Below, in pieces: positions 57,112 to 64,000 of a stretch of DNA of 64,000 bases. The DNA is from Diogma glabrata (lineage: Eukaryota > Arthropoda > Insecta > Diptera > Cylindrotomidae): positions 245,811,926 to 245,875,925 of the forward strand of contig OY856188.1 in NCBI GenBank assembly GCA_963693315.1. Reading direction: 5' to 3'. The first letter of the stretch is position 1. Each line of letters starts with the position of its first letter. The position numbers were made by a program, and so were the translations under genes. The notes beneath the pieces were generated by a model. It did not search any database. It saw only the letters and a list, made by a program, of their open reading frames with translations, and was not told where the DNA came from.

Positions 57112-57633
57112 TTATGAAAGTCTCAGCCAATGCAAACCTGCTGTATATGCGAAAATAGTGAATCTATAAATCAGAGAACTACACAACGCTTTGTTGATCA
57201 CCAGACTACGGCATAACAAACTATCATCGTCTAAGTTCCATTGGAGCCCGAAAACCTTTGATGTTTGTAAATTTTTGTTAATTGAGATGTCATCACTTGT
57301 TTTGAAACCAGAATCATTTTCATTTAGCTCACGAATGTTAGATTTCCATATTCTTAGGTTAAATACACCAGTATTCAAAACTTGGTTAATTTTTATTTTT
57401 AAGTCCGGCTCAAAGGACCATTTTATAATTTGTATTGAGATTGCACTTTTACATTGGTAGAGGTAGGATAATCCTATCTGGATGAAAGAAGAAAAACTGT
57501 TCATGTGAAATACGGAAGTCAATCTGACAAATCGCGTAGAAAGAAAAATTAAACCTCTGATTCCGATTATAGCTAGATTTTTCAAATGAACAATGCATAT
57601 ACAAAATAAAAGCAATTCAAAATAATCTACCAA
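57112..57633 (-). pseudogene. BEL/Pao-like pol fragment (end of RT)
   Basis: 173 open codons. The useful part (about residues 80-145) reads INQVLNTGVFNLRIWKSNIR then ELNENDSGFKTS and TSKVFGLQWNLDDDSLL. Pao/BEL elements have LxxxGFxLRKWxSNxxxLL followed by xKTLGLxWNxxxDxF at this point, just after the RT core. The N-terminal 80 residues of the frame are hydrophobic and probably not part of the original protein. A continuation with frameshifts past 57112 is possible. The catalytic core is absent. Confidence 0.5.
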
Positions 57634-57849
57634 AAAAAATAAAGTATTTGAAGAAACTTCAAGAGTTGCTTGCAGATTGGTTAATTTTCAATGTTAATAC
57701 GAAATGAAACATCCAATCCAGCTCGGACTATCCTTAACGACACATCTGATTTGCCAGCAGTAATGGTTCATACAAGCAAGAAGCACACATCGGTCCAAGG
57801 TAAAATATGTTTAAGAACTTTTTATTGAAAATGGCACTTTATAGGATTT

Positions 57850-58030
57850 TATTACATCACCAGAATCACATTTTGGTGGTCTTTGGAAGGCAACGGTGAA
57901 TACTGTGAAAATCAAGCTACTGATATTTTCACTGAAAAAAGTACTAAAAGCTGGTCAGACAAAAATAATACGTGTTGTTAAAGACAACATGCTGACGTTA
58001 CCCATCAATACAAACAAAAAAATGTTGTGA
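57850..58030 (+). pseudogene. BEL/Pao-like integrase C-terminal fragment
   Basis: The plus strand reads PESHFGGLWKATVNTVKIKL near 57868. A later part reads KAGQTKIIRVVKDNMLTLPI near 57950-58010. HFGGLWEAAVKSxK and the later GRVVxVxTxxGxxxRPIxKL block are typical of BEL/Pao (and some Ty3/gypsy) integrase ends. Orientation is opposite to the RT fragment at 57.1-57.6 kb, so these are not one colinear element. Confidence 0.55.
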
Positions 58031-58039
58031 GCTTCATAC

Positions 58040-60720
58040 TAATAATAATGGCTTGACATCCCGTACTGGTATTAGCTGGAGCAGGGTGACACTAATTTGG
58101 TCTTTATAGTTGTGTTAAAAATTTTTCACCTTAGTGACCTTAGATACACATAAATGGTTTAAACAGGTTTTATATCTTCGAGTTAGAATCCTTGATACCA
58201 CTTGAAAGGCTACCTAAGTTAAAACGGTTATAAAATAAAATTGACAATTGAGGCATAAATTTCTGATAACTACTTGTAATATTGAATCACACGACTTCAA
58301 ACATCCTTTTAAATCTCTACTGAAAATAACACATTTTATTGTAAGATCAAAATAGAAAATTAATACAGCGACGACAAAAATAACAACGCACTGTTTTTAA
58401 GCGTTATACGAGGTGATGAAAATAATCACCGGTAGGTTGGTCGAAATGTTTATAACCAAAATTTATAGGTTGAAAATTTAACACGCAGATATAAAGTTTG
58501 CTTCTCAGGATGCATTGTAGGATAAATTAAGACGATGCCGAAATTTCTTCATCGCTTGCTTGTAAAAATAAATAAATATTATACATTTAGTCAAATTAAA
58601 ATTAGAAAAAAATTAGAACCTACCAGAAAAAGAAATTTAATAATTCACTGAATGTAAACAATCATAATGATTTTGACGTTTTCTAAATTTATGTGGCGAT
58701 TAACCTCAATATATTTCCTCATATATTTGAGAAATATAATTTATAGTAGATTCTGTCTGCCATCTTCCGGTCAAAATCTTTAGAGCAATAATAATAAATC
58801 ATATCAAAATACTGAATGTAAAACAGACTATTCAAAAATAGAGAGAAACCAATATATGAGGGATAAATATTGAGGCTCACTACAGTAAAATTTTAATTTT
58901 GTTTGGACAGTTCTGTACTAATAATTATAAAGTAAAGTCGTTTATTCAGATGATCTGGATATCATATTTTCACAAAAGAAATTAATGTACATTTCCAATT
59001 TCCGTATGAATTTATCATGAACAATTATAGAGCAGTTAAAATTGAACTTATTTAATTAAAACTTACAACTCACACAATATATCTTTTCTATATTACATTC
59101 ACAATAGCTACACTCGTATAAAAACTGAAACTTTTATTTCATTGTTATACTAAACATCTCTAAACATTGTAATGTCATCCTTAAAACTAACTATCTAAGG
59201 ATTCGAAAAACTAAAACAATAAATTTTCGTTTCCTTTAAAATCAACAAACAAGAAATTCATTTCAATTTGTCATTCTTTTGTTTTATTTATTTTCCTTTC
59301 ATTTTTCTTAAAGTTTTTTTTTATATTTTTTGTTTATTTTGTTGCTCTGCAAATTGTTTTAACGACTCGATATAGTAGTTGGTTTGGAAAAATAAATTTT
59401 CATATTGTTTTGAAGAAAATTAGATAGAAGGAAGCACAAAGTAAAATTCATAATTCTAGGATTAAAGTTGTTAAAACTAAAGTACATAGATAAAGTATTT
59501 CATTTTTTTTTTGCTGTTGTTGTTTTATTTAGCTTAAAGTTTGTTTGTTCTTTTCTTTAGTATAAATTGAAAAACATATTGTCATTTCGTACAAAAAAAT
59601 TTTAAGTTGAGATATTTTTATTGTCTTTCGAACGAACGGAATGTTTTCGAAGCTTCTAACAAGCTTCAGCAAATGAGAATTTTCGTTATTTGTGTAACAA
59701 AATTTTATGTAAAATTAAATTTTCCACTGTCAGCTTTAGCTATTTTTTTTTAAACCACTTCAAAAGCAGAACATAAAATTAAATTTTTTTTTCATTTAAG
59801 GATTGAAAGAGAAAAAAAAATTGAACTAAGAAAAACAAATATTGTTTACTTTTAAGCCCACTTAGTATATTTTATATTAAAAAACTAATTATTTTCCAAT
59901 CTTTTATCAAGAAACCGATTTAATATTTTTTCTATAGAAAAGCATCACAACAATCTTGGAGCATAAAAGATAAAAATCTACATTTAAAATAGCCTCCAAC
60001 ATATACATAAGCATCCATGTATCATCAATTTAGCATTTGTAGGATATAAAAATAATAATAATGAACAACAAAATCCTTTTTTTTTAATCTAAATATCATA
60101 ACAAAATTAGAATAAGAAGTATTCGAATGGGTTATGGGTTCCCTTATTTTAATATTTTATTAAAACGTTTTCTTTTAAGGTTAACTGTTTGTTTTTTTTT
60201 ATTTCAAACATTAAAATTAAACAATAAAATTGAACTCATCTTAAAGATGGAGATCTTTAAAGGTCAGCAAAAGGGTCAGACATTTTTGAGATTTCTTTTG
60301 TTTAACTTTTTCGATCCGTTATGACTTCATGAAGTTTTAATGAAGATGCTAGATTTAATATTTATAATAATGAAAAATTTTAATTGATAAGATTTCAAGA
60401 ACATAAAAAAAATAATTTGTGACTGGTTGTCGAAATAAAATGGGACCAACCCAAATTTAGAAATTGAAACTGAAATAGCTCTAGAGCATAGTTTTTTGTT
60501 TCAATTTTGGAAGTAAGGTTCAACTTTGGAGATATTTCTTGTGACCAAAACACCCCCTCGTTAGTGATCGACCGTAAATAATTTTTGTTGGTTTGATTTT
60601 AAAGGCCAAATTTAAAATATGATTGAATAGAAATAGAAAACTAGTTTGAAAAATAGGCCTTTGGAAAAAATAATTTAACCTAAACGATAAATTATATATA
60701 ATATTTTTTTTAGAATATAA
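58040..60720. other. No gene recognised
   Basis: 2.7 kb of AT-rich DNA with T-rich tracts at 59.2-59.8 kb. Frames are short and hydrophobic or low in complexity. Confidence 0.55.
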
Positions 60721-60725
60721 AAATA

Positions 60726-60802
60726 TAATTCGCTCGTTAAGGGTTCCGTGTATATAATATTTGAGAAAAAACAGTTTTTGTTAGTATAGTTTCACGTTGG
60801 GT
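60726..60802 (-). repeat. Piece of the TA-flanked element family
   Basis: Matches the reverse complement of about 15918-16000: AATTCGCTCGYTRAGGGTTC, CGTGTATATAAYATTTGAG and AACAGTTTTTGTTAGTATAG, more than 90% identical by eye. Confidence 0.8.
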
Positions 60803-61419
60803 TGAATCTTACACAAAGCTGTTTATGGTGGCTAAAAAAAGCTTTAATAATGCCAGATTCTAAATTATTTATACTGGAAAATATATTATCAAGTGTTGTA
60901 GCTTCATCTGTTGTTGGTTCATGAATTATTTTTTGTAATTTTTTTTTTGTAGAAATTTTTGTTGAAATCAGCATTAAAATCATCTATCACAATAGTTGGA
61001 GGCAAAAATATCGTCAAATTATTGTCAACGAGTGCATGGTAAAGGCAGTCGAGTGATTTCTCTACTGAAAATTTGGGAGATCGGTATAATGACAGGATTT
61101 GAACTTAGCTAGTTGGAAAATTATATATTTACAATGACTGCCAGCAGAGCTAAAATCAGAGTGATGTTGGCTACTATTTTACTGCACTAGTGTTACTGTA
61201 TCAGACCTAACGAAAATAACAGATCCCTAACCTCGATTTACTTGATTGAGTAATGGTTCCTCCTATAATTTCCATATTTGTGAATCCTGCCAAGCTCATA
61301 TCGTCATTCAGAAATCATTCTGTCATGTTCATATCGTCTTATTGAATAGTCCTTCAGGAAAACAATTTTAAATTTAAATCAAATGAATCAAAAACGGTGT
61401 TTCGAAAACTTAAAAAAAA

Positions 61420-61770
61420 ATGGGTTTGGAATAGATAAAAATTCACCTTGGATATGAAACCCCACTCGTCAAGGTCGAAAATAACTTTTTTTTCAACATT
61501 TGCACTCTCAACTCCATCAAAATAACATTTGAAATAATGAGCCGATCGCTATAATTTTCATTCAATCTTTACAACATTTCACATAACCGTAAGTTTTTTT
61601 CAAATTTTTTCTTTTGCAATGTTCGGGGTTAAGAGGGGGAAAGGAATATTTTTGAACATAAGTTGAAATCTGCGTTTTTGAAAATTAATTTGAGTAGAAA
61701 AAATTAATCTTTTATATAACCAAAAAATACCGCCCTCTCGACAAGGTAAAAAATAATTTTTTTTCAACAT
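61420..61770 (-). repeat. Inverted copy of the ~215-bp tandem unit
   Basis: TTTTGCAATGTTCGGGGTTA at 61614 is the counterpart of the GAACATTACAAAAG unit at 14.7-15.9 kb. Two local sub-repeats share CTCGWCAAGGTVRAAAATAA and TTTTTTTCAACATTTSCACT. Confidence 0.6.
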
Positions 61771-61790
61771 TTCCACTGTCAACCCCCAAC

Positions 61791-61930
61791 CAGTGGCGTA
61801 GCTAGCATGGGTGGCACTCGGGCCGGATACTGTGGTGTCACCCCCAGAATCAAAACTGTCAAAATTAATAAAAAGCCAATAAACGAGGGGGAGGGGGAGG
61901 GGGGTTGAAGCAACAAAAATTTTCATAGAA
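61791..61930 (+). mobile_element. Single hAT-type terminus
   Basis: CAGTGGCGTAGCTAGCATGG is a common hAT-type terminal sequence, followed by GC-rich GTGTCACCCCC and a G-rich run (61888-61904) that are foreign to the AT-rich surroundings. The matching right end was not found in the window. Confidence 0.4.
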
Positions 61931-62054
61931 CGAAAAAATTATATTGTAATATGTAAAACATTTCCATAATATGGAGTCAACTTAAAATTCAACTTAAGTA
62001 AATTAAATAAGTTATGCAGAAGTTTCAACTTCGAAATTATTATCACCTCAACGG

Positions 62055-62265
62055 CGTAATCGATAGCGTTTCGGTCTAAGGATTCGAACCAGGCACTGAG
62101 GAGGAAGGTTCGAATTCATCCGAAACACGAAAAATGCGATGTGGAGTTTTTTTCTGAAAAACTTCCAACCATACCTTTGAATTGAAAACATTTTAATTAC
62201 TTCTTTACTTACTTGAGTTAAATTGATCTCAAAAAATCTCCAATATTGTAATATATTTTTTTTGA
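62055..62265 (+). mobile_element. tRNA-related SINE, copy 1
   Basis: Starts with a tRNA-like head: GGCGTAATCGATAGCGTTTC (A-box region) and AAGGTTCGAATTCATCCG (B box), with a second TTCGAACC in between. The body after CGAAACACGAAAAATG matches 63655-63465 in reverse complement over about 190 bp. Confidence 0.6.
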
Positions 62266-62269
62266 CATT

Positions 62270-62660
62270 ATTTTTTTCACAAACTTATAATGCCATAATT
62301 CTCAATAATAATAGTAAAATTTCATTTCAAACAAATAATTTATTTTATTTTTTCCCAAAAAATTGGGTAAAACAATAAATAAAAATCTTTCTTTTGGCAC
62401 ACTTGACAACCTTTTTTTGACAAACTTATAATGCAATGATCTAGTTTTTGATCTCACATACCAATCCCTACCATCAAGATTTCTCCAAATTCAATGTTCC
62501 TACTCCTAATCACTTAAAATGAACAGTTTTTAAGCCAAAATATGAAAATTTGCTGTTTTTGACACACTTAATGATTTTTTTGACACACCTCCGGTACAGT
62601 TATCAAACACAGCGTCCTTTCGGACCTGTCCCTTGAGTATACCTATTTTTAGAAAAAAAA
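62270..62660 (+). repeat. Dispersed repeat with TTTGACACAC motifs, copy B
   Basis: Reverse-complement partner of 276-625. It lies directly after SINE copy 1. Confidence 0.75.
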
Positions 62661-63271
62661 TTTTTGAAATCCCTCTGGCGATTATTCCTGCAGCGTAGGT
62701 AATGACGGCCGGCAGACAGACATACAGTTTTTTTTTGCTTTTTTAGAATCAGTCGGTCCTAAAACGTCGTGAAATGCCAAAAAAGTGGGGGTAAGAATTT
62801 CAGTTTTGGCTCATAAATATAATACTTAGGTCTTTCAGACCGAAGTAATTCCAAAATTACAACATTTTAAAATTGCACAAATATTCCGAAAAATTCAATA
62901 AAAGTTTAGAAAAATAAAATATAATTTTATTTAGACAAATATATACAAAACAAATTTACACATACAAAGGGGAGAGTTATGGGTGACAGCCCAATCTAAT
63001 TTCTTAAGCTAGGTGGATAATACAAAATTTAGCTACCATTCCTACAAAAAGTCAACTCCCAAAAAATGTGTTGTAAAAATTTGTTGTCTTTTTCTTACTG
63101 TGAATGTAACTATCGTGACACGAACTACATACGATATTATCTACTAGCATATATCGGTAAATTACCTGTTATGCACGTTATCGTCCGCTATACTACATCC
63201 CAACAACGATGCTCTAACGAGATCACGAAGATAGTAGGAATATTTTTTATTGTTTTTGGGTAACACAAGAA

Positions 63272-63321
63272 GCCCCACGTTGGGCGCCATTTTTGCTCTA
63301 GAGGCCCCACGTTGGGTGCTA
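63272..63321 (-). promoter_or_regulatory. Two tandem tRNA-Lys primer binding sites (LTR-element remnant)
   Basis: The plus strand at 63272-63289, GCCCCACGTTGGGCGCCA, equals the last 18 nt of animal tRNA-Lys(CTT) including CCA. The minus strand is therefore TGGCGCCCAACGTGGGGC, a classic retroelement primer binding site. A second copy at 63304-63321 (GCCCCACGTTGGGTGCTA) has two changes, 32 bp apart. On the minus strand the upstream sequence ends ACATGACA just before the outer site, as an LTR end would. No second LTR or pol is seen nearby. Confidence 0.65.
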
Positions 63322-63464
63322 TCTGTCATGTTCTTTATATGTAGTAAAATCAGAAAGATTTGTAGAAAATTTTTGTTTTCAACACACGTATGATATATAA
63401 ATTGAGTCATAATACTGCATCAAATCCAACGATGATAGTGGCGTATGTTTTCACTTCCGTTGTA

Positions 63465-63655
63465 AATGTATTTTTGAGATCAATTAAACTCAAGTAAGTA
63501 AACAAGTAATTGGAATTTTTTCAATTGAAATGTATGGTTTGAAGTTTCTCAGAAAAAAAATCCATTTCACATTTTTCGTGTTTCAGATAAATTCGAACCA
63601 TTCCCGTCAGTGCCTGGCTCGCATCCTTAGGCAGAAACGCTATCTATAAATATAT
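63465..63655 (-). mobile_element. tRNA-related SINE, copy 2 (inverted)
   Basis: Minus-strand copy of 62055-62265, sharing GATAGCGTTTCKGYCTAAGG, CCAGGCACTGA, GGTTCGAATT and CGAAACACGAAAAATG-type blocks. The two copies enclose about 1.2 kb. Confidence 0.6.
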
Positions 63656-64000
63656 GTTTTATTTTTAGTAAACTGCCAGTTACAAAAAATTAGTTACAAT
63701 CGAAATTATCGTCCTATGACTACAAATAAAAAATCTACACATAATTCACACACCTTAAGGGATTGTGTAATAAAAATATTTTAAAGATTCTAATAGCTCA
63801 CGTAACTTTGTTTTTCTTTTCTAATTACTCCTTTTCAAAATACCCGTCATTAATTTTTCATTTTTTCACAAAAATATAATAATTATAAATCTTTTCTTAT
63901 CATATAACCAAAAGGAAAAAAATCCTTCCTCTAGAGAATCAAGTGAACACAATAAATTAAATTAAAAAAGTCAATAAAAATTACAATTTACAATTACAAT

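Overview
The window looks like intergenic or intronic DNA from an arthropod, most likely an insect with a large AT-rich genome. It is very AT-rich and has long TA microsatellites. It holds remnants of at least five kinds of non-LTR retrotransposon (LINE), three kinds of LTR retrotransposon, tRNA-derived SINE-like pieces and several families of inverted-repeat DNA elements. I found no intact host gene. The only host-gene-like material is a fragment resembling the WD40 protein HPS5 (Drosophila pink) at 53.7-54.2 kb, a second unrecognised fragment beside it, and one unrecognised open exon at 39.7-40.0 kb. No CRISPR arrays, operons or bacterial signals are present, and none are expected. All family names rest on recognising motifs by eye; no database search was possible.

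Layout. 0-13 kb: an assembly gap, a 490-bp TA tract, a 2.2-kb element with ~0.6-kb inverted arms (2978-5224), two LINE-tailed short elements (5.7-6.2 kb), a 1.33-kb near-perfect palindrome (9960-11286), and the 5' part of an LTR element on the minus strand (12.0-13.0 kb). 13-24 kb: a TA-flanked 2.6-kb element, a 5'-truncated LINE with a completely open 764-codon reading frame (16.5-18.9 kb), a non-autonomous hAT element carrying a perfect 119-bp-arm hairpin copy of its own left end (20.1-20.9 kb), a short derivative of the TA-flanked element, and an old LINE tail. 24-40 kb: two broken minus-strand LINEs, one RTE/CR1-like (24.4-26.5 kb) and one I/LOA-like with ORF1, endonuclease, RT and RNase H pieces (32.2-37.0 kb), plus a second LTR-element head (37.6 kb). 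40-50 kb: a Ty3/gypsy pol scrap, a third LTR head, and an R2/NeSL-like LINE with zinc fingers but no endonuclease end. 53-58 kb: a fourth LTR head whose leader is interrupted by antisense gene-like DNA, a LINE-tailed element with an 11-bp minisatellite, and BEL/Pao RT and integrase scraps on opposite strands. 60-64 kb: further copies of repeats seen earlier, an inverted pair of tRNA-related SINEs, and a doubled tRNA-Lys primer binding site.

How the parts relate. Several families recur and explain each other. Four LTR heads (12.8, 37.6, 45.2 and 53.0 kb) share an LTR of about 200 bp beginning TGTARTG, a primer site and a gag start, and all stop shortly after gag begins. Three short elements (5.7, 6.1 and 55.9 kb) share their 3' tail with the 16.5-kb LINE, which suggests that this LINE mobilises them. 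The 13.4-16.0 kb element, the 21.5-kb MITE and pieces at 60.7 and 61.4-61.8 kb belong to one DNA-element family.

The best leads for something new are the hAT element with the self-copied hairpin terminus, the LTR leader that has apparently acquired gene fragments, the inverted-arm element carrying an Asn/Met repeat reading frame that ends at a splice-donor-like site, and the large palindrome as a possible source of long double-stranded RNA.
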